From positions 62,001-126,000 of the forward strand of contig JAJAGP010000863.1 in assembly GCA_025084515.1 (NCBI GenBank): a DNA stretch of 64,000 bases. The letters run 5' to 3'. The DNA is from Ancistrus triradiatus. Lineage: Eukaryota > Chordata > Actinopteri > Siluriformes > Loricariidae. The notes beneath the pieces were generated by a model that saw only the letters and a program-made list of their open reading frames with translations, did not search any database and had not been told where the DNA came from. Shown piece after piece: positions 1 through 10,964 of this stretch. The number at the start of each line of letters is the position of its first letter. Within the stretch, counting starts at the first letter, position 1. A program made the position numbers and the translations under genes.

Positions 1-460
1 AATGAGCAAAATCTACCAACACATACCACATACATATCCAATAAACAACTGCCACAACACAACCCCATGGAATTATTTCTTTGAGCTGACTTCACCATGG
101 TGCCCTTGTTCCAGTTTTACGCCTACTCACTGAATCTACCACTGTCCAGTCCACTGAGTCATGATGGAGTGGGTGAGTGTTGCTCTGAGCCATTGTTGAT
201 TATAAACTCCTACATCAGTGTTCACTGCAATTTAGCAGTTTTTCCATTTTAACTCATTGAATGACAAATTTAATGTGTAAGAGCAGAGAAAGTCCTAACC
301 TGTCTGCTTCCATCATCAAGACTCAAATCTTTAGATCATCTAACCTATAACAAATCTATGTGGTGGTATTGGTCCAAGGAAAGGAACATCAAATGGGAAT
401 GTGGTCCAATTATAGTTGTCTACATGAGTCAGTGAGGTAATAAAAAACAAAATAATATCA
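1..460. other. Unassigned sequence
   Basis: I see no gene, splice-bounded ORF or recognisable repeat here. It is ordinary AT-rich single-copy-like DNA. Confidence 0.4.
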
Positions 461-652
461 AGTAAAGTCAGCTTTATTTCTAGAGCGCTTTTTGGAGCAT
501 TGTCTCAAAGCAGCTTTGGAATTTTAGATTAATTTATAAAGCCAATCCCAAATTGAACAAGCCTAGGGTGACAGTGGCAAGGGATAAGGCAAAAACCGTG
601 AGAGGGCCAAGACTCAAAAAGGGACCCATCCTCCTTGGGCGGCTTAGATGTT
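461..652 (-). mobile_element. LINE 3' tail (L2/CR1-like), minus strand
   Basis: Read on the minus strand this ends with the typical fish LINE tail: a segment about a gradual fall in gene-like composition, then 'tttgagacaatgctcc' and a final 'agcgct...aaataaa' stretch. The same tail lies on the plus strand near 46,080-46,290, so the two are copies of one family in opposite orientation. Only the 3' untranslated part is present, as expected from 5'-truncated retrotransposition. The clade is inferred from memory of similar fish tails and is not proven. Confidence 0.55.
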
Positions 653-743
653 ATATGTAAGAATTAACCAAGTTATCTAATTAAAATGAAGATTTATGAA
701 GAGTATAATACAATAGAGAATATAAAAGCTATATATAAGTATA

Positions 744-1915
744 CAGTGATGTGAAAAAGTGTTTGCCCACTTCCTGATTTCCAGGTTTTTTGCATCTTTG
801 TCACGTTTCGGAACATCAAACCAAGTTAAATATTAGTCGAAGACAACACAAGTAAACACAAAATGCAGTTTTTAAATGAAGGTGTTTATTATTAAGGGAG
901 AAAAAATCCAAACCTGTGTGAAAAAGTGATTGCCCCCTAAACCTGATAACTGGTTGGGTCACCCTTCGCAGCAACAATTGCAACCAAGCGCTAACTTGCA
1001 ATGAGTCTTTTACAGCGTTGTGGAGGAATTTTGGTCCACTCATCTTTGCAGAATTGTTGTAATTCATTCACATTGGAGGGTTTTCGAACATGAACGGCTT
1101 TTTTAAGGTCATGCCACAGCATCTCAATAGGATTCAAACAAAAAAACAAAATGAAGACTTTGGAGTGGCCTAGTCAAAGTCCTGTTTGACTAGGTCACTC
1201 CAAAGTCTTCATTTTGTTTTGTTTTTCTTCAGCCATTCAGAGATGGACTTGCTGGTTTGTTTTGGATCATTGTCCTGCTGCAGAACCCAAGTTTGTTGCA
1301 GCTTGAGGTCATGAACAGATGACCGGACATTCTCCTTCAGGATTTTTTGGTAGACAGCTAAATTCATAGTTCCATTTATCACAGCAAGTCTTCCAGGTGC
1401 TGAAGCAGCAAAACAGCACCAGACCATCACACTACCACCACCATATCTTACTGTTGGTATAATGTTCTTTTTCTGAAATGCTGTGTTACTTTTACACCAG
1501 ATGTAATGGGACACACACCTTCCAAAGAGTTCAACTTTTGTCTCATCAGTCCACAGAATGTTTTCCCAAAAGTCTTGAGGTTCATCAAGATGTGTTCAAG
1601 ATGTGTTTTGCCCAGTCTCTTTCTTATGGTGAAGGCATGAACACTGACCTTAACTGAGCCAAGTGAGGCCTGCAGTTCTTTGGATGTTGCTGTGGGGTCT
1701 TTTGTGACCACTTGGATGAGTCATCGCTGCGCTCTTGGGGTAATTTTGGTCGGCCACTCCTGAGAAAGTTCACCACTGTTCCATGTCTTCGCCATTTGGG
1801 GATAATGGCTCTCACTGTGGTTCGTTGGAGTCCCAAAGCTTTAGAAATGGCTTTATAACCCTTTCCAGACTGATAGATCTCAATTACTTTCTTACTCAAT
1901 TGATCCTGAATTTTT
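744..1915 (-). mobile_element. Tc1-like transposon, family A, 5'-truncated, minus strand
   Basis: The outer end is a terminal inverted repeat starting CAGTGATGTGAAAAAGTG just after a TA dinucleotide (742-743). The transposase reads leftwards in several frames. The N-terminal helix-turn-helix part lies at about 1899-1700 (IYQSGKGYKAISKALGL), a middle part around 1711-1448, and the GGGSVMVW core with the QDNDPKQTSKS block holding the second catalytic Asp at about 1514-1209. The C-terminal part is at 1067-816. Frameshifts separate all of these. Homology to the full-length copy at 37,842-39,411 stops near 1915, so the 5' untranslated region and one terminal repeat are missing. An inserted palindrome (1143-1220) disrupts the gene just before the catalytic Glu block. 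It is a dead cut-and-paste element. Confidence 0.88.
1143..1220. repeat. 36-bp fold-back palindrome inside Tc1-A
   Basis: Arms 1143-1178 and 1185-1220 are reverse complements with one mismatch, separated by the 6-base loop GTCCTG. The related copy at 37,842-39,411 has this sequence only once, in a single orientation, followed directly by the codons for the SPDLNPIE region. The second arm is therefore an inverted templated duplication that replaced about ten bases of transposase sequence. Confidence 0.9.
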
Positions 1916-2461
1916 TTTGTAATTAACAGAAGCCAAAATAATGGAGATACTCTGTTGCTCTGTTTCAGTACAGGTTTTATGAGGAGGCGGACAATCCTGT
2001 TTAATTATACAGCACTGTCCCTAAATGTTTAGAGCAAATGTCACCATACAGTAACATACAATTGTAAGTTAATTTGATCACAAGCTCAGTGTTGAATTAA
2101 ACAGACAAATAACCACTAACTTCCTTTTATTCACCAGCTAACAGAATGAAAGATGCCTAGCGACAACTGCAGTGAATATATTTCAGGGATGTCGAGAAAG
2201 AAACAGGAGAAAGTTGATCATGGTGGATATAGTACCTCGATTTAACATTTAATACTATAGTTCATAGAGAAACTTAAGCATAAGGCCTCTGTAAAATTCA
2301 CCTAACAAAAATATGCAATCATAGATGATCTTTTCTCATGACTATCTGGTGAAGACTGAACACATTTGCTGTTTTAAGCTCCTCATGAGCTAAATCTGCA
2401 GTTTTATGTAGCATTATACATTTTTATCAATAAATTGATAATAGTTCTTAAACTTGTTATA

Positions 2462-2845
2462 CAGCTCTGGAAAATTTAAGAGACCACTCCAAATTTTCTT
2501 ACTGTCAATATGTCTACATGGATGGCAGCAATTCCATTCCAGTATCGGATGAATACCAACACAGACACACATCATTCTACTTAATGAGGTACTGATTAGG
2601 TGATTAGCTATACCAAATATTATTCAGAGTGAAAAAGTACATGAAAGCTGTGATTGAAATAATGATTTATCAACTTTTCTATGTGATAACAGAATTACTT
2701 TGTTAAAAAAATAATATAAACTTGTATTATTATTTGTATTAATAAAGAGATTTATTAATTTACAGTGAATAAATGCTCTTGTCACTGCTGCAAATGAATA
2801 TTTGTATTTGGAATTCGTCAGGAATTTATAGAATAAAACAACTTC
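2462..2845. mobile_element. Tc1-like terminal fragment, family C
   Basis: It starts after TA with CAGCTCTGGAAAATTTAAGA, a terminal-repeat sequence typical of another fish Tc1-like family. It continues with sequence I associate with the 3' flank of that family (around 2625-2660, 'gtgaaaaagtacatgaaagc'). No transposase is left. It runs straight into the family B fragment at about 2846. Confidence 0.5.
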
Positions 2846-3616
2846 TGGATCATCCATATGCTCTCTGGCAAACTTCAGACGGGCCTGGACATCGGTGTAG
2901 TCCCTCTCGTGAGTCCCTCTCGGCGTAGTGTGTTACTGAAGGTAGCCTGTGTTACTTTGGTCCCAGCTCTCTGCAGGTCATTCATCAGGTCCCTCCGTGT
3001 GGTTCTGGGATTTTTGCTCACCATTCTCATGATCATTTTGACCCCACGGGATGAGATCTTGCTTGGGGCCCCAGATCGAGGGAGATTATCGGTGGTTTTA
3101 TATGTCTTCCATTTTCTTACAGTTGCTCCCACAGTTGATTTATTCACACCAACCTGCTTGCCTATTGTAGATTCACTCTTCCCAGCCTGGTGCAGGTCTG
3201 CAATTTTCTTCCTGGTGTCCTTCGACAGCCCGTTGGTCTTGGTTGGCCATGGTTGAGTTTGGTGTCTGACTGTTTGAGGCTGTGGACAGGAGTGTCTTTT
3301 ATACAGATAACGATGTCAAACAGGTCCCATTAATACAGGTCACGAGTGGAGGATAGAAGAGCTTCTTAAAGAAGACGTTACAGGTCTGTGAGAGCCAGAA
3401 ATCTTGCTTGTTGTTGGCTGACCAAATACTTATTTTCCACCATGATTTACAATTAAATTCTTTAAAAATCCTACAATGTGATTTCCTGAATTTTTTTCTC
3501 ATTTTGTCTCTCATAGTTGAAGTGTACCTATGATGAAAATTGCAGACCTCTCTCATCTTTCTAAGTCGGAGAACTTGCACAATCAGTGGCTGACTAAATA
3601 CTTTTTTGCCCCACTG
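2846..3616 (-). mobile_element. Tc1-like transposon, family B, truncated, minus strand
   Basis: The right end is a terminal repeat ending TTTTTTGCCCCACTG, followed by TA at 3617-3618. The minus strand encodes the N-terminal half of a transposase. The segment at about 3147-2875 (MNKSTVGATVRKWKTY, PRSGAPSKISSRGVKM) is the paired-like DNA-binding region with the GRPR-like linker. The full-length plus-strand copy at 48,513-50,037 aligns along its length. Homology stops near 2846, before the first catalytic Asp, so the whole catalytic domain is missing. It is a dead fragment. Confidence 0.85.
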
Positions 3617-3683
3617 TATAAACTAATAAAAATATCATTGCCTGTCAGCCTTCAAGTAATGATAAGCAACACAACAATTTTGA

Positions 3684-3713
3684 AAATAAATAAATACATA
3701 AATAAATAAATCA
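3684..3713. repeat. AAAT-type microsatellite
   Basis: An imperfect run of about seven AAAT/AAAC/ATAC tetranucleotide units. Confidence 0.7.
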
Positions 3714-3799
3714 ACTAAAATAACAGGATTAGAAAAGTGATCTAAGTTCTAGATATCCTTGTGTTAGAGTCCAGAAGCCAGAAGACTTTGTTACACACT

Positions 3800-4260
3800 A
3801 CCGGAAAAGTGATCAATTGGAAAAGTGATTTAATACTTTGTAGAGTGGTCTTTTGCTTTAATTACATCCATCCGTCTGTTTGGAGATGTGTCTGTCAGCA
3901 CTGCACACCAACATTGAGGAATACTTATAATAATTGCTTATTGTTTTAAGTCATAAGCTTATTATTATAAATAATAATTGCATAATTACTCAACTGTCAT
4001 GGTGAGGGGCAACTGGCTGTTCTCTAGTCCTTCCACAGATTTTCTATTGGTCCTTAGGTCATGACTCTGACTTGGCCACTAACGGACATTCACTTTTCAG
4101 TTCTTAAGCCAGTGCGTTGTTTTTGTAGTGGTGTGTTTAGGGTTGTTGTCAGTATGGAAGGTGAACCACCTGTCTTGTCAACCATCTTTACCTGTCTTGT
4201 TGAGACCTGCAGGTTTTCCTCAACTTCTTGGGTGTACTTGGGAACATCCATTATTAACTA
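3800..4260 (-). mobile_element. Highly decayed Tc1-like relic, minus strand
   Basis: Several blocks resemble the reverse complement of a Tc1-like transposase: 'aatactttgtagagtggtc', 'cttggccactaacggacatt' and 'tatggaaggtgaaccacctg', in the order expected for a minus-strand copy. No frame stays open for more than about 60 codons and no catalytic residue can be placed. The call rests on family word patterns I recognise, so the boundaries are approximate. Confidence 0.45.
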
Positions 4261-4776
4261 CAGAAAATAAACCATAGTATATGATTAACTATATACAGTA
4301 AAATGGCTAACCTGTGTATTATAGTATTACTTTATCTAGAGTGCTATACTGTGTTCAGAACTGGATATATAATGTGCCCCACACAGCAATAACTACAATG
4401 AGAACTTCTTTTCCTGCCACTAGTTTTATGTTGTATCTAAGATGTCCAGAACTTCATTTGTGTTGTGCTAATTAGCTGTGCTAGAATAATCAATAAGTTT
4501 TGATTTTATATCTAAAAGTCTATCAATAATTTTGATGCCTGTATAAAGACTTTTGAGTCAGTATGTTTTCAACAATTCCATCCAACACAAATATCCACAC
4601 ACATACTCCTGATTTCATTTGCTGTAAGCATCACCTCCGTGGTATACACTCTCTCCAGTGTCCTTACCTTTTCCCTTAAAGCTGACACAGTTATGAGGTC
4701 AATCTAACAACATCTGTCTTGGAAAGATAAAATTCAGCATGGCTTCATGGCTTAACATATTCTCCCTAACTTTTCC

Positions 4777-5010
4777 AGATGCACCATTAAAGGCATCCTG
4801 TGTGAGTGCATCACAGCCTGGTACAGTGCCTGTTCTGTTCATGACTGCAAGAACCTACTGAGAGTGGTGAGGTCATCTGATATGCAAGAAACTCCCTCTG
4901 TGCCTGAGCAAGGTCTGGAAAATCACCAAGGAGAGCATACACTCAGGATAATCTGTATTTCAGTTGCTGTCACCGAGAAAGATCGACCGAACCACAGGAG
5001 TGTGCAAAGT
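4777..5010 (+). pseudogene. Non-LTR reverse transcriptase C-terminal relic
   Basis: In one plus frame, 4777-4905 reads as a continuous peptide with the core ITAWYSACSVHDCKNLLRVV. This matches the thumb/C-terminal block of fish LINE ORF2 proteins, which usually reads like 'CITVWYGNCS...ALQRVVRTA'. Beyond 4905 the frame decays, although order-conserved words continue. The family is L2- or Rex-like; I cannot separate these by eye. No upstream RT catalytic motif is present, so it is a short decayed fragment. Confidence 0.6.
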
Positions 5011-5574
5011 AGATTTACAGAAAGCTATTAGCCCAATGATATCCCATCAGTAAATAAATGGGAGGGTTACATTCTCCCTGCTTCTGCTTGCTTTACTTGC
5101 CACTTTACCTCTAACATAAATGTTTCATATTCATTTCATGTAAATTCATGCTTTAAGTTACTATGGGCTATTTTGAGCTTATTCAGACACAAACCATGTT
5201 TACATGTCCAATTACAAAAACAATACCTTCTCTTAATTGTCTCTTCCATAATATGGTGACGAAGCTAATGACAGTAAACCCAGTATTTAAGCTATGCAAA
5301 CAACAAAAAGGACTTTAGCTTCAACACAGGAGATGCCAATAAAAAACTGGAAAAGTCAATCCAACGCTCAGGTTTTGATGAAATGCATTAAACACTGCAA
5401 TACTTAATTCAGTACATCAGATGCCAATTTTGTACTATAACAGTTTAAACCAAAAGTATCTATGTGTCACTATAAGCTTGTTTAACATTTAAAGAGATAA
5501 CAGTTCATGATACACTGTAGATGTTATTAGATATATATTGGACAATCAAAGTATTCACACTTTCGGAACCACAG

Positions 5575-5685
5575 TACATACAATACTGCAATGGCTTGGC
5601 GCTCTGTCTAGGGCTGGTTCCTTCCTTGCACCTGTGCTTCTGATTAGATCCCAGCTCCCACCAACCCTGAACTTCAGGTGTGAAA
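5575..5685 (+). mobile_element. SINE 3'-part fragment (DANA/Mermaid type)
   Basis: The words 'tgcaatggcttggcgctctgtctagggct' (shown in part) and 'cctgtgcttctgattagatccc' match the 3' half of the fuller SINE at 35,728-36,090. The tRNA-like head is missing. Confidence 0.55.
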
Positions 5686-5689
5686 AACA

Positions 5690-7760
5690 TACACTAAAAC
5701 ATAGCTTTTAATTAACACTGGTGAAATTCCTGCACAGCAAGATTTAATCATTGTAATAGTTCATTAAAATTGTTACTATTCATTCAAAACTAGGCAAGAT
5801 TCTACTGTACACCAACCTATAGACATGTAAACCCCAACAAACAAGCCTGACAAACACAAAAATGGATAAGGAAATGCCATTAGCAGCATCCTTATAAGAA
5901 TTCTCCTTACAAGGATGTTTACCAGGAGACAATGTACACAACGTGAAATGATGGAAAATAGCTCAGGGACAGAAGAAAACTAACAGCTGTTGTCAGTTAT
6001 ATGGGAAAAGTTGGAGTAATTGTTTGTGGCTCCCAGAAGAGATCATTACCCAGCCAAAATCCAGCATTTACTGAAAAGGGGGGTGCTCATGGAATGTTAG
6101 TAAGTTTGTCATCTGATTTAGCCCTATCACATCACTGCTGATATGGTGACAATGCACATTTTTTAAATCATATTAATATATTAATTAACATATTAATATT
6201 TTATCACAATTTATAATGGAATAATATTGGGCCCAAATATATTATAGCTTTGTGTTAGTCTGGAGTTTCTGGAGTACAGTCTTAAATAAACCTTACATGG
6301 TCAATGGATAATATTTACTACAACTCTTATTGCCTGGGATTAAGCTTACATATAGGGCTAGAGGTGAAGGACTAAGTATTTACCCATTCACTGTTTACGT
6401 CTTAATCATCTTTAATACAATTTCAGTGTGGTAAATATGTTGATGACAAGTCTTAATCTAGTTTTGGCTTTTTTTTGTAAAGGGTGTAAGCAACACTTGG
6501 GTTTTAGAGGTATGTTTGGTACAAAGTAATAATATCAGAATTTGTCCAGATATATTCAAAATAAATGTTTAATATGAGGCTGCTTATCTGTGAAGATTTT
6601 AAGTCCACATTGACACACTGGGTATCTCAGAGACGTCTATGCATTGGGAGTGTTCTTAAATGAGCTTTGATCTGATGATCAGCAATCCTATTATAACATA
6701 GGGGCATCCCTGGTCTGGAAAACATGGGAAAGCCCAAGACTAGGGGAACACTCCTGCTGGACATTACAATGTATGATAACTGCACAACTCAAGCCCAAAT
6801 CTGACCGAAGTAGGGACAGACCTAGCACCCTGGTTTGAGCATGTCATGTCATTCACATGAGGTTACTAACGTATATCACACCTTTTGACATTCTATGTAG
6901 ATCCATATAACAGAGGTTCTTTAAACAATTTCCAAGTGGCAATCCTTTCAACAGCAGGTAGATTTGGAAACTTGCCTAAAATTATTCTTCCAAAATCTCT
7001 CTAAATCCTCTGTAACTTAGGATTTTGTAGAACCATTTTAAAGTGAAAAGAGCCCTTTGCATAGATAAAAACCATTTACAGTCTACATACAGACATGGAG
7101 ATTACTAAGCGACATTTGAAGGGATAAACTTGAGCTTAATATAGACTTCTCAGATTGGCAGTACGCTGAACCAGCTGCTTCATGGCAGATAGCATAGTAT
7201 AGAAAAAAAAAAAATTCACAAAAGAAAATCAGGTGATTATTTGTTATCCAATAATCCTAGCATGTCCTGGTTAAAATGTTCATTTGGATATTAACATAAA
7301 CTTAGCTAATGCCAGACACAACACAGACAGCTTTATGGTACACATGCAACTAGTTGTACAGAAAAAAAAATCTAAGCACTTGACCCCATGTCAGTCAAGT
7401 GTCAAGTTGTTCCCTTAGACAATTGCCTGCAGGGCAGGTCAGAGGTCAGAAAACAGAAGCTTATTTGGAAGCTTTGAAATCTAAAGCACATCTAAATCCA
7501 CAATTTCAAATAACCTTTATTCTGCACAAGAGGGGTCGAATAATGTCCCCTTTTGAGGCACAAAACCACTAAGTAAAACACTGATGCACTAATAAGCGCC
7601 TAACAATAGAGCCAGAATATCCTTCTGGAAGAAGAAATCTACTGTGGATTACCTGAATGTAAAAGTGAAGAAAAAGAGTGGAAACACTAATATCATTCAC
7701 AACAAATATGGGATTAAATACACACAAGCACAGCATGGGTATATTTTTTCAATCTTACAT
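5690..7760. other. Unassigned sequence
   Basis: AT-rich DNA with no coding signal, domain or repeat structure that I can support. A short poly-A run lies at 7201-7214. Confidence 0.4.
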
Positions 7761-7763
7761 ATA

Positions 7764-7905
7764 AAGTGGAACCTCGAAATTTGAACTTAGCTGGTTCCAG
7801 AACACCGATTTGTTCGAATCAAATTTAACCATAAGAAGTAAATGGGATTAATCCGTTCCCGAAACCCAAATGATTTTTTTACACCTATATTAGTATGTAA
7901 TTAAT
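7764..7905. mobile_element. Tigger-like element end (fragment)
   Basis: It begins AAGTGGAACCTCGAAATTTG and contains 'gggattaatccgttcccga', like the ends of the fuller element at 32,425-33,229 (CAGTGGTACCTCG...). The opposite end is not visible. Confidence 0.45.
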
Positions 7906-8120
7906 ATGTAATTAATGATGAAAAGCATGAATAAATCAAAGGAATAGAATACAATATCAATAATCAATAAATACATGAAATAAGTGAAATATAAAAACAT
8001 GAATGAGTGAAAATAAAGTGAAACTTTATAGCCACTGAGGCAAAAACGTCTTTTAGCTGGGACCTCTTTTCCAAAACACTGACAGAGAGTCTCCCAGTTT
8101 TAAATAGACTGTTACGCTAT

Positions 8121-8165
8121 GCAAGGCTAGGCTAGGATAGGATAGGGTAGGTTAGGCTAGGCTGT
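8121..8165. repeat. GGCTA/GGATA pentanucleotide repeat
   Basis: About eight units of a five-base motif (GGCTA with GGATA, GGGTA and GGTTA variants) in a row. Confidence 0.8.
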
Positions 8166-8169
8166 GGGG

Positions 8170-8868
8170 TATGTTATGCTACCTGGGTACCTCGGCTGTT
8201 CGGTGATGACATTCTATGTAGTGCTCAGTAGCGCTTCTAGTGGTGAACAATATTATGTACATTGCTGCCTACTCAACCATTACAGCTGATGTTTCTGCTA
8301 TGCTATTCATCTGTTTCTGTGCACAACCTATCTGATCCTTGCTTCCCTGTGTGTCAACAGAAAGGAATGAAGAAATGACTACATTTACCTCAGCTATGGT
8401 GGGTCATTCTGAGAACATTAGTACCACTGACAAGCTAGTCACATGGTGACCATTTGGTGTAAGTGCACTAAACACGCCAATCTTTTTGGTCATCAAAAGG
8501 ACACTGTCAAAACCATGCTAATATGAGCATCACATAAAAGGTTCTTTCTTTTTCTCTTTTTGTAGTGTGTTTTAGTTGTTTGTTGTTTTGCTGTTGAATT
8601 GTACAACATAATACTCTGTCATGCTCCTTATCATCATTAACATAATCATCTACATACCACAAGCCCAGTATCCTTATGCATATTAATCCTCACCATTATA
8701 TCTCTGCCTTTCTCTAAAAAGTTCTGAAATATTGAAAATCATTAAGATCCCACAAGACATAGTAGCATATGACTACACACAAGATCTAGGAACGTCTCCA
8801 CTGTGTAAGATGGATTACCATCAAAACAAATCAGCCAACGAGCGAGAGGAAGAACATAAAGCTCTTAC
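8170..8868. other. Unassigned sequence
   Basis: No gene or repeat that I can support. One apparent 20-nt exon near 8390 on the minus strand has stops in all frames and was rejected. Confidence 0.35.
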
Positions 8869-8907
8869 CGTGAAGAAAGCTCGGAGGAAACACATGACAC
8901 TGAGCAT
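8869..8907 (-). CDS. Candidate first coding exon, minus strand (13 codons)
   Basis: On the minus strand an ATG at 8907-8905, with A at -3, opens MLSVMCFLRAFFT and runs directly into the splice-donor consensus ACG|GTAAGA (GT at 8868-8867). The next codon after the donor would be a stop, so splicing would be required. A TATATATG box lies at about 8972-8965, roughly 60 bases upstream, which fits a short 5' leader. The peptide is hydrophobic and could be the start of a signal peptide. I do not recognise the protein, and no downstream exon is identifiable to the left. A chance ORF beside a chance donor remains quite possible. Confidence 0.3.
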
Positions 8908-8961
8908 TTTGAGAGTGCCTTGGGAGAGAGCTCCACTCCTCCTCTCTCTCCCTCTCTTGCT

Positions 8962-8973
8962 CTCATATATACT
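8962..8973 (-). promoter_or_regulatory. Candidate TATA box
   Basis: The minus strand reads GTATATATGAGA, about 60 bases upstream of the candidate start at 8907. It sits in an otherwise purine/pyrimidine-skewed stretch (8930-8962). Confidence 0.3.
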
Positions 8974-9149
8974 TGTCCACTATTAGTAGGCCTATTCTGC
9001 TACAGAACCCAGCAGGCAGCTAACACACAATCTGCTGCTGTTAACCTGCTGCTATTTTAGACTGACTTAGTAGACTTTGCAGGGGACAGCCGGGTAATAC
9101 AGAGGGAGGAGAAATGGAGGGGGAGAAAGAGGGAGAGAGGGCGTAAGTG

Positions 9150-9890
9150 TACTTGTAGCTAAACATGTACACTATTCTTCGCTTAAACTACAAACATTGT
9201 TAGCATATAATTTTAGCTACAAATTAGCTGCTTTTGAATTAACTGGAATAACTGTGTTAGCGTTTCAACTTTTTGACACTATGACACAATTTATGACTTA
9301 AATCAGAGTAAATATACAGTGTGTAGTGTCCATTTTACTCTGGAAAATGTGACATATTAAGAACATCATTTTCTCTGGTTTTCTTCTCTTGCAAAGTGTA
9401 TTCAACATATTGTTTCATGGAAATTTTGGAAATGCTTAGAGAAATACAGTGAAAAGATAAAATGACTCCAGCACACTCAGAACCGTGCTTGTAAAGCAGA
9501 ATAGAAGTGAGGATAAATATCACCCTCTGCTGGATAAAAAAAAAAGTACATATACACATTTCCAATCTTATGTTACAAAAATATACTTAAACTTTCCAAG
9601 CAATTCCTTTCACAGTTTTAGAGTTCACCTAAATAACAGTTGAACCTGGAAAGGGAAATAATATTACCAGAGGGTGAAGACAAGTGAGGACTGTAAATCA
9701 GTCCTCATAGGACAGCTATGTCAGCTTAAATCCAGTCTGCTGCTAGCCTGTTTCCGCTTGGTTAAAAACGATCTGTTTAGTCACACTGGACATTTTTTAA
9801 AACACATGCTGAGATTAAATTGATTCAGTGAACTTTAAAAGTGTATCAAAACGTATACATTTAGCATTCATTTTATATATTTGCACTGGA
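9150..9890. other. Unassigned sequence
   Basis: Single-copy-like DNA with no supported gene or repeat. Confidence 0.35.
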
Positions 9891-9897
9891 ACTTCAG

Positions 9898-10495
9898 TAC
9901 CGTTATTTTCCGGGCTAAAAAGCGCACCTGCCGTTTCTTTCTTCTTTATGGTTATAAGGCGCAATATCAACGAATCAAGCTGCTAACGGATCTATTTTCA
10001 TACATAAAGCGCACCAGGTTATAAGGCGCATTAAATGAAACAAAACTCTTAAGTTCCGTCGGAACCTCAGTTTGGTCTTTACCTGGCGCAGGGCGTCTTC
10101 TTGCTTCCTCCACTTCCGTATCATTGATTCGTTAATGTTGAATTCTCTCGCAGCTGCTCTATGTCCATGTTGTACTGCGTGACTGATAGCGTTGTGTTTG
10201 AAATCCGCTTCGAAAATAAATGAATGAATGCACGTACCCTAATGCTGAAGCACAGATTGTATTACACCGCTATGCTGCTCACTACGGTGGCCGTAAGCTT
10301 TGTAACCTACCAAGACCGTGCTAAAACATTTTGACAGATTTATGAGCGCCGTGTACCATCTACAATCGGTTCTAGGTCAGAAAGCACAACCAGAATTAAT
10401 TCATACATTAGACGCACGGCATTTAAAGGCGCACTGTCGATTTTTGAGAACATTAAAGGATATTAAGTGCGCCTTATGGTCCGAAAAATACGGTA
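9898..10495 (-). mobile_element. Short pogo/Tigger-type DNA transposon with TA target duplication
   Basis: Both ends carry a related inverted repeat: the left starts TACCGTTATTTTCCGGGC, and the right, reverse complemented, starts TACCGTATTTTTCGGACC. Both continue into a 'aaggcgcac'-type segment, and similar subterminal words recur inside. A TA dinucleotide lies at each outer edge (9898-9899 and 10494-10495), the hallmark of Tc1/mariner/pogo insertion. At about 600 bp it is far too short for a full transposase, but it keeps a recognisable DNA-binding segment on the minus strand. It is a non-autonomous internal-deletion derivative. Confidence 0.75.
10056..10208 (-). pseudogene. pogo/CENP-B-type N-terminal HTH relic
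   Basis: The minus strand encodes 51 codons without a stop. They include HGHRAAAREFNINESMIRKW followed by RKQEDALRQVKTKL. This is the pattern of the Psq/CENP-B N-terminal helix-turn-helix of pogo-superfamily transposases (a helix with RAAAREF, then a recognition helix ending in an RKWRKQ-like segment). The frame continues about 16 codons to a stop inside the element. No start codon with good context and no DDE domain are present, so this is only the DNA-binding part of a deleted transposase. Confidence 0.7.
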
Positions 10496-10696
10496 GGTTG
10501 TAAAAGCTTATGACTGCTTTATGTCATCATACACCTTTTCTTCATAATTCTGGTTGTCATGATGCAGTTGTCAAGGTATTTCTCAATGTGTTGTCTGGTT
10601 TTCATGTTATATCTTTTTATTCCTATTATTAGATGCTGAAATATCAGCTTCCTCACCATGTTCCCTATGTGTAACATTTGGTCAGAAGTCCTAGTA

Positions 10697-10765
10697 TAGG
10701 GACAGTGATGGCTCAGTGGTTAGGACGTTTGACTAAACGGAAGACTGTGAGTGAAATCCCTCTGT
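10697..10765 (+). mobile_element. tRNA-SINE head fragment
   Basis: 'tggctcagtggttaggac' resembles a tRNA A-box region of fish SINEs, followed by decayed sequence. No intact B box is visible. Confidence 0.4.
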
Positions 10766-10964
10766 CATAATGATACTCTTGGGCCTGTCAACAAGGACTT
10801 TCAACAATTCAGCTAAATTTTCATTTGTTCTAAATATATGTCTACTAATTGTTGTAACCGTAAATAACAACAGTGCAACTTCAATGCACTGGAATTGACC
10901 TTCCTGCCTAATGGGTGTGGACCTTTGCAATCCCTATGGTATAATTGTCTCTGTGTCTGTGATT

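Noticed and set aside
8375..8440. Apparent 20-nt microexon on the minus strand with a good branch point
   Set aside because: All three frames contain a stop codon.
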